The translations under genes and the position numbers were made by a program. A stretch of DNA of 64,000 nucleotides from Raphanus sativus (Eukaryota; Streptophyta; Magnoliopsida; Brassicales; Brassicaceae): positions 1,674,001-1,738,000 of the forward strand of contig NC_079516.1 of NCBI RefSeq assembly GCF_000801105.2. Reading direction: 5' to 3'. The notes beneath the pieces were generated by a model. That model was not told the DNA's origin, did no database searches, and saw nothing but the letters and a program-made list of their open reading frames with translations. Below are positions 23,641 to 34,645 of this stretch, piece by piece (positions within the stretch are counted from its first letter, which is position 1; each line of letters opens with the position of its first letter).

Positions 23641-24474
23641 AGAATTTACAGACAGCTTGGGGAAGCTTTGGTAAGTGGTAAAGTGGTGACAGACAAGCTG
23701 CGTGATTGGCGGGGGGCTTCTAGTCAATAAAACCCTTTACTCATCATTGATTACGTTTTGAGATGCTAATTAATTGTGATTATTGGTCAAAGTTATTTTT
23801 AAGGCAACTCTTTTACACTTTTCGGAGAAATCACCAGTTCAAAATGTTTTTTGGTCTTAACTAAATCTAGTAACATCCTCAAGACTCTTAACTTATAGGG
23901 TGTTAACCATACGCATTGGTAATATTAAGGTGTAGGTAATGTTATTAATTACTTCTTACACGTGATAGTTACGGATAGGATTAATTCGATTCATAACTGC
24001 TTGCTAAGGCAAGCAGTTATGTAAAGGCATTTGGCATTGAGTTGGGCTTACCAGAATTAGGCTCAAAAACGAATATGGACAGGAAGGAATTGGTTGTGCT
24101 AACTGGTACTTCAAGTCTTTTTATTTTTGTCGACAATTGCATTTCATTTAGGAAGCCCAAAGGCTAAATACATTGGTAGCAGACTAATGTAACGAGGGCC
24201 AACATAACAGATTAACGTTATAAAGAAAATTCTGGAGCGATACGCATCACCTGCTTAAGATTGTACTACGTACTACGTAGGCCAGTAATTTCACAGAGAG
24301 TAATATTATATGAAGAAATATATATTTTGTTTATAATATTATAATTATTAGATAATAATTAGAGTTATTAAAATTTAACTTTTAACTTTATAGTTTGATA
24401 ATCAAAAATTTCATATTTATTTTTTAAAAGAGCTATCAGATTTAAGATAATTAAACAATTTTACATTAACATTT
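23641..24474. other. RABA5b upstream region and AT-rich DNA before the satellite
   Basis: No gene. A perfect 13-bp inverted repeat (cataactgcttgc facing gcaagcagttatg, 4-nt loop) occurs at 23,992-24,021. From about 24,300 the DNA becomes very AT-rich up to the satellite edge. Confidence 0.5.
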
Positions 24475-27400
24475 ACCGAAATCTCAATATTTTTGAAAGG
24501 GTTAACCCACGGATTTTGAAAAAAATTCAAAAATATGAATTTTTTTTTTAGTGTATAGTTTCATCGAGCACTGACATAAGATGATGGTCAAAGAGTTTAA
24601 AACCTCTGTTTTGTCCGTTTCTCTAGATAATGAAATTTTATAAAACTAATTCCACTAATCTAGGCAGTATATGAAATTTTACCAAAATAAATATTAAAAA
24701 ATTAGAATGATTCCTATATACCATGAAAAAGAGTTTAGAATACACTAATTCAAATGTAGAATACGGTTTGAAAATTTTAAACTAACGTGAAGAGTATAAC
24801 CTTCAGTATATAGAGCATTTACCGAAATCTCAATATTTTTGAAGGGGTTAACCCACAGATTTTGAAAAAAATTCAAAAATATGAAAATCTTGTTTTAGTG
24901 TATAGTTTCATCGAGCACTGATATAAGATGATGGTCAAAAAGTTTAGAACCACAGTTGTGTCCTTTCTCTAGATAATGAAGATTTTATAATGCTAATTTC
25001 ACTAATCTAGGCACTATATGAAATTTTTACTAAACTAAATATTAAAAAATTAGAATGATTCCTATATACCATGAAAGATAGTTTAGTAAACACTAATTCA
25101 AATGTAGAATATGGTTTGAAAATTTCAAACTAAAGTGAAGAGTATAAACCTCAATATATAGATCATTTACCGAAATCTCAATATTTTTGAAGAGGTTAAC
25201 CCACGGATTTTGAAAAAAAATTCAAAAATATGAAAATTTTGTTTTAGTGTATAGTTTCATCGAGCACTGACATAAGATGATGGTCAAAGAGTTTAGAACC
25301 ACTGTTTTGTCCGTTTCTCTAGATAATGAAGATTTTATAATGCTAATTCCATTAATCTATGCTGTATAATAAATTATACTAAACTAAATATTAAAAAATT
25401 AGAATGATTGATGTATACCATGAAAAATAGATTAGAATACACTAATTCAAATGTAGAATGTTTTTTGAAAATTTTAAACTAAAGTGAAGAGTATAAACTT
25501 CACTATATAGAGCATTTACCGAAATCTCAATATTTTTGAAGGGTTAACCTACGGATTTTGAAAATTTTCCAAAAATATGAAAATCTTGCTTTAGTGTATA
25601 GTTTCATCGAGCACTGACATAAGATGATGATCAAAGAGTTTATAATCTCTGTTGTGTCCGTTTCTCTAGATAATGAAGATTTTATAATGCTAATTCCAGT
25701 AATCTAAGCAGTATATGAAAGTTTACTAAACTAAATATTAAAAAATTAGAATGATTCCTATATACCATGAAAGATAGTTTAGAAAACAATAATTCAAATG
25801 AAGAATATGATTTGAAAATTTTAAACTAAAGTGAAAAGTATAAACCTCAGTATATAGAGCATTTACCCACGTATTTTGAAAAAAAATCAAAAATATGAAA
25901 ATTTTGTTTTAGTGTATATTTTCATCAAGCACTGATATAAAATGATGGTCAAAGAGTTTAGAACCTCTGTTGTGTCCTTTTCTCTAGATAATGAAGATTT
26001 TATAATGCTAATTCCACTAATCTATGCAATATATGAAATTTTACCAAACTAAATATTAAAAATTAGAATGATTCCTATATTCCATGAAAAATAGTTTAGA
26101 ATACAATAATTCAAATGTAGAATGTGGTTTGAAAATTTTAAACTAAAGTGAAGAGTATAAACTTCATTATATAGAGCATTTACCGAAATCTCAATATTTT
26201 TGAAGGGGTTAACCCACAGATTTTGATTTTTTTTCAAAAATATGAAAATCTTGTTTTAGTGTATAGTTTCATCGAGCACTGACATAAGATTATGGTCAAA
26301 GAGTTTATAACCTCTGTTGTGTCTGTTACTCTAGGTAATGAGGATTTTATAATGCTAATTCCACTAATCTAACCAGTATATGAAATTTTACCAAACTAAA
26401 TATTGAAAAATTAGAATGATTCCTATATACCATGAATGATAGTTTATAATACACTAATTCAAATGTAGACTTTGGTTTGAAATTTTTAAACTAAAGTGAA
26501 GAGTATAAACTTTTAGTATATAGAGCATTTAGCGAAATCTCAATATTTTTGAAGGGGTTAACCCACAGATTTTGAAAATAAATTCAAAAATATGAAAATC
26601 TTGTTTTAGTGCATAGTTTCATCGAGCACTGACAGAAGATGATGATCAAAGAGTATAGAACCTTTGTTGTGTTCGTTTCTCTAGATAATGAATATTTTAT
26701 AATGCTAATTCCACTAATCTAGGTAATATATGCAATTTTACTAAACTAAATATTAAAAAATTAGAATGATTCTTATATACCATGAAAGATAGTTTAGAAA
26801 ACACTAATTCAAATGTAGAATATGGTTGGAAATTTTTAAACTAAGGTGAAGAGTATAAACCTCAGTATATAAAGCATTTACCGAAATCTCAATATTTTTG
26901 AAGGGGTTAACCCACGGATTTTGAAAAAATTTCAAAAATATGAAAATCTTGTTTTAGTGTATAATTTCATCGAGCACTGACATAAGATGATGCTAAAATA
27001 GTTTAGAACCTCTGTTGTGTCCGTTTCTCTAGATAATAAAGATTTTATAATGCTAATTCCACTAATCTAGGCAATATATAAAATTTTACTAAACTAAGTA
27101 TTAAAAAATTAGAATGATTCCTATATACCATGAAAGATAGTTTAGTAAACATTAATTCAAATGTAGAATATGGTTTGAAAATTTCAAAAAAAAAGTGAAG
27201 AGTATAAACCTCAATATATAGAGCATTTACCGAAATCTTAATATTTTTGAAGGGGGTTGGTTAACCCACAGATTTTGATTTTTTTTGAAAAATATAAAAA
27301 TCTTGTTTTAGTTTATAGTTTCATGGAGAACTGACATAAGATGATGGTCAAAGAGTTTATAACCTTTGTTGTGTCCATTTCTCTAGATAATGAAGATTTT

Positions 27401-29330
27401 ATAATGCTAATTACAATAATCTAGGCAGTATATGAAATTTTACTAAACTAAATATTAAAAAATTAGAATGATTCCTATATACCATGAAAGATAGTTTAGT
27501 AAACACTAATTCAAATGTAGAATATGGTTTGAAAATTTCAAACTAAACTGAAGAGTATAAACCTCATCATATAGAGCATTTACCGAAATCTCAATATTTT
27601 TGAAGGGGTTAACCCACGGATTTTGAAATTTTTTCAAAAATATAAAAATATTATTTTAGTGTATAGTTTCATCGAGAACTGACATAAGATGATGGTCAAA
27701 GAGTTTATAACATATGTTGTGTTCGTTTCTCTAGATAATAAAGATTTTATAATGCTAATTACACTAATCTAGGCAATATATGAAATTTTACTAAACCAAA
27801 TATTAAAAATTAGAATGATTCCTATATACCATAAAAGATAGTTTATAAAACACTAATTCAAATGTAGAATGTGGTTTGAAAATTTTAAACTAAAGTGAAG
27901 AGTATAAACTTCAGTATATAGAGCATTTACCGAAATCTCAATATTTTTGAAGGGGTTAAGGCCACGGATTTTGAAAAAATTTCAAAAATATGAAAATCTT
28001 GTTTTAGTGTATATTTTCATCGAGCACTGACATAAAATGATGGTCAAAGAGTTTAGAACCTCTGTTGTGTTTGTTTCTCTAGATAATGAAGATTTTATAA
28101 TGCTAATTCCATTAATCTAGGCAATATATGAAATTTTACAAAACTAAATATTAAAAAATTAGAATGATTCCTATATACCATGAAAGATAGTTTAATAAAC
28201 ACTAATTCAAATGTAGAATATGGTTTGAAAATTTCAAACTAAAGTGAAGAGTATAAACCTCAATATATATAGCATTTACCGAAATCACAATATTTTTGAA
28301 GGGGTTGACCCGCGGATTTTGATTTTTTTTTTCAAAAATATAAAAATCTTGTTTTAGTGTATAGTTTCATCGAGCAGTGATATAAAATGATGGTCAAAGA
28401 GTTTATAATCTTTGTTGTGTCCGTTTCTCTAGATAATGAAGATTTTATAATGCTAATTACACTAATCTAGGCAGTATATGATATTTTACTAAACTAAATA
28501 TTAAAAAATTAGAATGATTCCTATATACCATAAAAGATAGTTTATAAAACACTAATTCAAATGTAGAATGTGGTTTGAAATTTTTAAACTAAAGTGAAGA
28601 GTATAAATTTCAGTATATAGAGCATTTACCGAAATCTCAATATTTTTGAAGGGGTTAACCCAGAGATTTTTTAAAAATTCGAAATATGAAAATCTTGTTT
28701 TAGTGTATATTTTCATCGAGCACTGACATAACATGATGGTCAAATAGTTTAGAACATATGTTGTGTCCGTTTCTCTAGATAATGAAGATTTTATAATGTT
28801 AATTCCACTAATCTTGACAATATATGAAATTTTACTAAACTAAATATTAAAAAAATAGAATAATTCCTATATACCATGAAAGATTGTTTAGAAAACACTA
28901 ATTCAAATGAAGAATATGGTTTGAAATTTTTAAACTAAAGTGAAGAGTATAAACCTCAGCATATAGAGCATTTACCCATGGATTTTGAAAAAAAATCAAA
29001 AATATTAAAATTTTGTTTTAGTGTATAGTTTCATCGAGCGTTAACATAAGATGATGGTCAAAGAGTTTAGAACCTCTGTTGTGTCCATTTCTCTAGATAA
29101 TGAAGATTTTATAATGCTAATTCCACTAATCTATGCAGTATATGAAATTTTACTAAACTAAATATTAAAAATTAGAATGGTTCCTACATTCCATGAAAGA
29201 TAGTTTAGAATACAATAATTCAAATGTAGAATGTGGTTTGAAAATTTTAAACTAAAGTGAAGAGTATAAACTTCACTACATAGAGCATTTACCGAAATCT
29301 CAATATTTTTGAAAGGGTTAACCCACGGAT
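24475..29330 (+). repeat. Satellite array, about 349-bp monomers, 14 full copies plus a partial
   Basis: Monomers begin with accgaaatctcaatattttt at 24475, 24821, 25169, 25518, 25865, 26182, 26531, 26880, 27229, 27582, 27929, 28278, 28628, 28974 and 29291. Most periods are 346-350 bp. Two monomers (25,865 and 28,974) are 317 bp because they lack about 30 bp of the start block, including the aaatctcaatatttttg part. The array ends abruptly at about 29,330. It is strongly AT-rich, and short minus-strand open frames in it are just the repeat translated. I do not recognise the monomer as a named Brassica satellite; it is not the 176-bp centromeric type by length. Confidence 0.95.
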
Positions 29331-29688
29331 CCTTTAGCACTAATCCAGTAATCCAGATTCAATGCCATCACCATCCTCTCTTACAACAATTTCTGATACA
29401 TTACTTCAGATGCATATGTTTGCACGACATCTTGTCCGAGCAAAATATTCTTTTCTGATTCGGCTAGTTCCAGAAAATGAGACATTTTGTTTCTCCAAAA
29501 CAGTTATGCTCTCATATGCATCTTCCAGGTATCTACTGATCTCAAAGAGGGGGGAGATAAACGACGAACAATGAGTTGCAAATGAAAGTAATCAACAACG
29601 GGGAGAAACACCAGCTTTGAGATGGCTGTTTCTCTGATGACTGACAAAGACTGTTTGCAACTCTGTCAGCCATCAGAGAAACAGACTT
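29331..29688. other. Scrambled junction DNA between satellite and gene remnant
   Basis: Low-repeat sequence with inverted and direct copies of a short motif (ctgtttctctgatg / catcagagaaacag) at about 29,626-29,690 that also occur in the adjacent YLMG1 remnant. This suggests template-switch filler at a rearrangement breakpoint. A minus-strand frame ending near 29,382 (LGQDVVQTYASEVMYQKLL then stop) looks coding-like, but I cannot assign it. Confidence 0.45.
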
Positions 29689-29868
29689 TGGTTCCCTAGT
29701 ATCCCTTGAGAGAAACAGCCTTTGTCAGCCATCAGAGATCTGCGTGATCCTTACTTGAATCTCTTCAGAGACATCATTCCTCCTATTTTCGGCGAGGATC
29801 TCAGTCCGATGCTTGCTTCAGCTGTTCTTGGTGCACTCGGATCAATTCTTCAAGGAAGCGCGGGATAA
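29689..29868 (+). pseudogene. 3' remnant of a YLMG1-type (YGGT family) plastid protein gene
   Basis: Sixty codons in one frame encode WFPSIP, then a stop (TGA at 29,707-29,709 where the family has Trp), then EKQPLSAIRDLRDPYLNLF, RDIIPPIF and a C-terminus ending GSILQGSAG before TAA at 29,866. This is the C-terminal third of YLMG1/YGGT proteins. Arabidopsis YLMG1-1 (AT3G07430, from memory) lies at the same relative position between RABA5b and DUF538 genes. YLMG1 proteins act in chloroplast nucleoid distribution and thylakoid biogenesis. The N-terminal transit peptide and first membrane segments are missing, replaced upstream by satellite DNA, so this copy cannot make the protein. Confidence 0.85.
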
Positions 29869-29879
29869 AAGGAAAGTTT

Positions 29880-29957
29880 AAAAAATGCAAACTTTCCCAG
29901 CAAGAAACCATTGGTGAAGTTTAGAAAAGTTTCTTGCTGGGAAAGTTTGCATTTTTT
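29880..29957. repeat. Perfect 29-bp inverted repeat with 20-nt loop
   Basis: Arms at 29,880-29,908 and 29,929-29,957 are exact reverse complements (core tgcaaactttcccagcaag). They start 11 bp after the stop of the YLMG1 remnant, in what would be its 3' UTR. It would form a very stable hairpin if transcribed. No associated termini or duplications were found. Confidence 0.85.
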
Positions 29958-31604
29958 ATTTGTTTCTAGGAAAATAGAAATTCGATACTGTTGTTTGAGA
30001 CAGGTGAGCTTTGTCGTTTATTGGATTTATTAGTGATGGATTCCCTTCATCTTCTAAACTGCAGATTTTTTTATTAAGAACGACAGCGTTAACTCGGTAA
30101 GGATCAGTTTACTTCTGTGGAAGAAGATGATTGGCTGAGTTGGCTCTATAGTGCTCTCTTTCCTGACGCTTACTTGTTTCCGTGTGCTCTTCAGACTTGA
30201 GTTACGTAGATTCTTGTCTGAATGATGAATGAGACAAGATTACAAGTAGTACAATGTTTGTTTAACAGAGAAGTTGTGTTGGTTGTTGGCACAATATTGC
30301 AATGATATATGTCTGAAAAGTTTCTTATAACTCTAATTAAAAACCGTGATTTTCTAGTAAACCTATTACTGCAAAAGATATAAATTTAGTTACATCGAAG
30401 GGATAATGTCATCAACGTTAAGGATAAATGGCCGTTCTGCAAGAATGCGTATACAAGGTTGACCAAGCTTCTTAATAGAAGCTCGTTCAGAGAAAATGTG
30501 CTAAGCGGTACCATTGATGGGGTCTACACGAGTTGAACTATAAAGACAAAAAATGTTGTAACCACATGGCTTGTGCTGTAGGTTCTTTGACAAGGCCTGA
30601 CTCGACCATAACCATCGTGAGAGCCTGTGATTATTTTTCTTTTTTGGTAATGGGTAATTCTTTCTAGTATTGAAACTGTGAGGCTCATATATAATCTGTA
30701 CATATAATTGTAGGATAGTGCGAGGAAAATGGTCACATGAGTAACCTACTGGAGTTGGAATAGATGGATCATGAAACTTGGGTTTATCGTTTTAGGCTTT
30801 CATTTTCGATGCAATTATTTATATTTTAAGTAAATTGCATATTCATGACAAGAAATCTATCTTATTTCACTCTACTTATCTCTAATTAGTTTAGTTTATA
30901 TAAATGTTTATTTGAGGAGGAAATGTGTTATACATAAGAGATTGTTTTAGAGAAAAATATACGGCATTCGAAGTTTTAGAATGAAAAATGATTTAAATTC
31001 GAAATAATTCAAATCGATTAGCATTGTAAGTGTGTACGTACAACTAATTTATTTACATGCATACATAATCAGATGTCCAAATTCTATAAAATAGATCATA
31101 TACTCTATAGTTTCTATGTCCATTCAAATCACGGATCTTAATCACCATTTTATATGATCTCTCTGAATTACCTATATTGTCATTAGAAGCTTTCTTGCTT
31201 TGTAATATCACCATTAATTGGGTATTTGGTGAAGGGGAAATGATTGCATCTTCTATATCACATTTGAGCCTGTTCGGCTGAATACATGATTTATAGTATG
31301 TGCTTTACATATCAAAGTACAAAAACAGAACAAATGACAAAAGAAATATTCATCACCTCATTAAAAACTGATCCATTCTTTTATCATCTTTCAAAGCACA
31401 AGTAAATATTGTTCTTTTTATCTAAATTTTCTGGGTTCAGTCCCTACAATATGAGAATCCAATCCTAAAATTGAGGAGGGATACAATGAACCTTGAATTT
31501 TTCTTATGATTTGAAACCAACAAGGTTTAAAAATCTTCAAGAATTGATGAGAATATCTGTCTATCTTTCTTGTATATTATAACATCATTTCTTTCAAACT
31601 CTGG
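29958..31604. other. Intergenic DNA
   Basis: No gene supported. The first 250 bp may be the old 3' UTR of the YLMG1 remnant. The rest is AT-rich single-copy-looking DNA. Confidence 0.45.
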
Positions 31605-32532
31605 CTAAACAACATCTTTCCCGAGAGTTTGATCTACTTGATACAATGGCAACACAGAAGATATAACCTGCAAAAGAACATTAAATACAATCTGATAAGT
31701 AAAACTGATCACTCAAAAAAATTCAGAAACCATCTTTCTTCATTTCAATGTTTTCATGATGTCATGTTTCTAACAGTTCCTCTGCTGATCAAATTAAAAC
31801 GTTGAATAATGCAGAAAATAGAGCTGAAAGAGTGTTTATGTATTCCATACTGTGAAGAAAGAAATAATAACTACATTTCTACATCAAAAACTATGCACAC
31901 ATACATTCGAGTTATCTTCATTTTTGTAGATATTATTTTTAAAAAATTTCAACAAGTTTAAAATGTTCATATATTTCTCCTATTTTCAACCTATATTGCC
32001 TATTACTAAAAAATTATCAATGAACTTCAAAAAGTACTCAGTTCTACAAATTAATCCACGTGAGAGGCAGAGAATTCTCATGATTGCTTACCTTCTTTTC
32101 ACCATGAACAGCTACACAATCCCTCGGCGTCTCAAACAAAGACAACGAGTATTGCTTGCGAACAACGCCAACGTCAAAAACTATGAGACCAGAGCTCGGC
32201 ACGTCAACTCGTATCCCTTTAACCGGAAACCAAAGGAACAGATCTTGCGCCAAGATTCCAGACAAGTCCTTAATCTCACCATAACTTATCTTCCCTGTAA
32301 TATTCACGTCGTAATGCAGCTCCGTCTCGTATTTAGCATCACAAGACTGGTTCAAATAAACCGAGAACCGTCCCGTTTCGCCGTTGAAGCTGAAATCTTT
32401 AACGGCTTTTGGAAATATCCCCAACGGTAACCCGTTCTCCTGGAGGATCTCATAGATAGTCTCATCGTCTGAGAATACTAGGGCAGGGATGGTGAAAACG
32501 AAACAAAGAAGAGAAACAACACGAATCATCAT
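31605..32532 (-). CDS. DUF538 secreted protein
   Basis: Two exons (32532-32092 and 31667-31605) give 167 residues, with a GTAAGC donor, a TTGCAG acceptor and phase 0. Residues 1-21 are a signal peptide (SLLCFVFTIPALVFS). The DUF538 domain covers about 22-140 (IYEILQENGLPLGIFPKAVKDF, FLWFPVKGIRVDVPSSGLI, VGVVRKQYSLSLFETP). DUF538 proteins are plant-specific, predicted secreted or endomembrane proteins, structurally akin to lipocalin/BPI-like folds. Stress-related roles are reported but the mechanism is unsettled. It resembles Arabidopsis AT3G07460/AT3G07470, from memory, which fits the block. Without splicing the first exon would run on to a 162-residue product. The spliced model restores a family-like C-terminus. 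Confidence 0.86.
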
Positions 32533-34079
32533 TGCTCCTCTAGTCCCCTACGTACGCGTTTTTCTTCTTATTATCAGGAGATTTATTTCCTAAACCAAGA
32601 ATGTTTTTATTGGCAAGAAGAAAAAGACGAGAACATGTTTTGTTGACAGCTTGAAACAGAGTGGATTACTTATTTTTGGTCAAATTATTGATGGCGCAAT
32701 GCTTCTCAATTTATCAATAGCAACCAGTGAATAATAACCACGTGGGTTTTGTCCCACCAATGAAATGTCGTTAAATGTAGGTGTTTTTGAGTTTTCGTCA
32801 AGTTTATGTTCTTATTAGCCATCTAATAAGGCATGATTGAATATAGGTGGACCGTACCACATGGCATCATATATAGAGAGACATGGATGCGGAATTATAT
32901 TGCATGACAAGTTGACTCGAAGCCGACAAAATGTACGACCACATGGGTCTCCTATATTGACCAGATCTGACTCGACAAAATCTGTAAAGAGATATCTTTG
33001 TAAGAACCTGGGGTTTCAACCATCTCATTAACATAGTTTTGAATGTGTCTTAAAAGGCGAGGCTCATAACTCATATAACTCGTGCATATAATATTAGGAG
33101 AGCAACGAGAATGATAGCAAACGTTTTGGTTAGTAAATGTTTAATTTGCAGAGGGGAACATGACATATTCTATTCAATAAGTTTGACTTTTTGAAGTTCA
33201 AGTATATATGTGGATCGTAGTCTATATATGTATCACTAATATATCCTCAACATTTCATAATTTAGATTATGTTATATGGTCATCCAAGTCATCGGTCTTG
33301 ATCGCCATCTTAAACTAAATATCCCACCATCCAGGAGTTGATGGCCTAGTGGCATTTTCAGCTACGTGACTGTTTTAAATCATGCAACGGGTGTTTAAAA
33401 AGTGGTCTTGTTACCTCTTTGACTAGGAAGACAAACATAAAAACCTAAACATTTCAGTGGCTCACCAGCTTGAACTATAAGTAGCCCTTTTTAATCACCA
33501 CATTTAACTAATAATCCCTATTAATCACCTACGTCCTCAGCAATATAGCTAAGAAGGTGCCGATGATACGTTAGTGTTTCATTGATGAACAGTGACTTCT
33601 TCCGAAGTCAAGACGGAGACAGACTTCGACTGCATGGTCAGGGGAGGGTTAGAGACAAAGTCTTATTATGTTACTATTTACTGGAGTGTAAAACTCATTT
33701 TACCAAAAATAAAGCAACTAGATATTTTGTGAATGGGAAATGATTGTCAATTTCCGGTGAAACTTATTTGGATATATATATATATGATAAAATCTGTTTA
33801 GAACACAACAAAATGCAAAGAACATTCAACACATCACATCACTCTTACATCAATTTATCAACCGAATATTGACCATTCCTTCAACATCTTGTCCAAACAA
33901 ACCAAATTTATAAACGAGAAGTTGATCAATTAGTTAGAACTTTTACTCGCTCCATTTTATTTATGTCATTTTAGGATTGTGCATATAGATTAAATTTTTA
34001 ATATAAATAAACATCATTAGTTTATTATCTAAGTACAATTCAACTAATAGAAAATTGACTAAAAATACAAATGATCATA
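32533..34079. other. Intergenic DNA upstream of the DUF538 gene
   Basis: No gene seen. Near 33,336-33,360 gatggcctagtgg resembles a tRNA A-box and could be a SINE fragment, but no matching B-box follows, so it is not called. A half-element with a Stowaway-like start (actcgctccattttattta) is near 33,945. Confidence 0.4.
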
Positions 34080-34307
34080 CTCCCTCTGTTTCATTATAAG
34101 TGTCACTTTAGAGTTTTGCACACATATTAAGAAATCATTTAATTTTGTATATTTTCAATAAAAAATATTATTACTCATATAACTCAACCAATAGAAAAAT
34201 AAAATGGGGAATAAAATTAATAAATTCTACATTGAAATGCTAAAACGACACTTATTTTGCAACGAAAAATTTTCTCTACAACGACACTTATTGAGAAACT
34301 GAGGGAG
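34080..34307. mobile_element. Stowaway-like MITE (228 bp)
   Basis: Ends CTCCCTCTGTTTC and the inverted GAAACTGAGGGAG, flanked by TA dinucleotides. Inner inverted motif aagtgtc / gacactt. Size, TA duplication and termini match Tc1/mariner-derived Stowaway MITEs. A near-identical relative is at 54,308-54,536. Confidence 0.8.
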
Positions 34308-34391
34308 TATAATATTAAAATTAATAAAATTTACATTGGAAATCGGAACTTCGTTTACTTTGTAACAAAATTTTGACTCTTAAAAGTATTA

Positions 34392-34645
34392 CTCTTTCCA
34401 TTTTATAATACTTGATGTTTTACTTTAGTGTACAAATATTAAGAAAACTATATTTCTCTAAAAAGTATTGTAAAGATATATTTAATATTAAAATCAGTTA
34501 ATCAATAACAAAAAGGACTGTAAATAATTGGTTGAACAGTTTTCAATAAAGTTAAAGTTAATCTTAAAATTTCAAAACTTCGTAATTTCGTGTAATTTAA
34601 AACAAAATACTTTTTCTAAATATCATCTATATTGAAACTGAGGGG
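34392..34645. mobile_element. Diverged Stowaway-like MITE
   Basis: Begins TA-CTCTTTCCATTTTATAATACT and ends ATATTGAAACTGAGGGG-TA. It has the same terminal layout as its neighbour but has diverged. Length about 254 bp. Confidence 0.6.

Noticed and set aside
26049..29340. Minus-strand short open frames of about 60 residues with near-identical protein sequences (NPFKNIEISVNALY type)
   Set aside because: They are the satellite monomer translated repeatedly; no start context or family resemblance.
31963..32430. 155-residue plus-strand open frame
   Set aside because: It is antisense to the DUF538 exon and has no recognisable domain.
33336..33440. tRNA-derived SINE
   Set aside because: A possible A-box (gatggcctagtgg) is present but no B-box, tail or flanking duplication was found.
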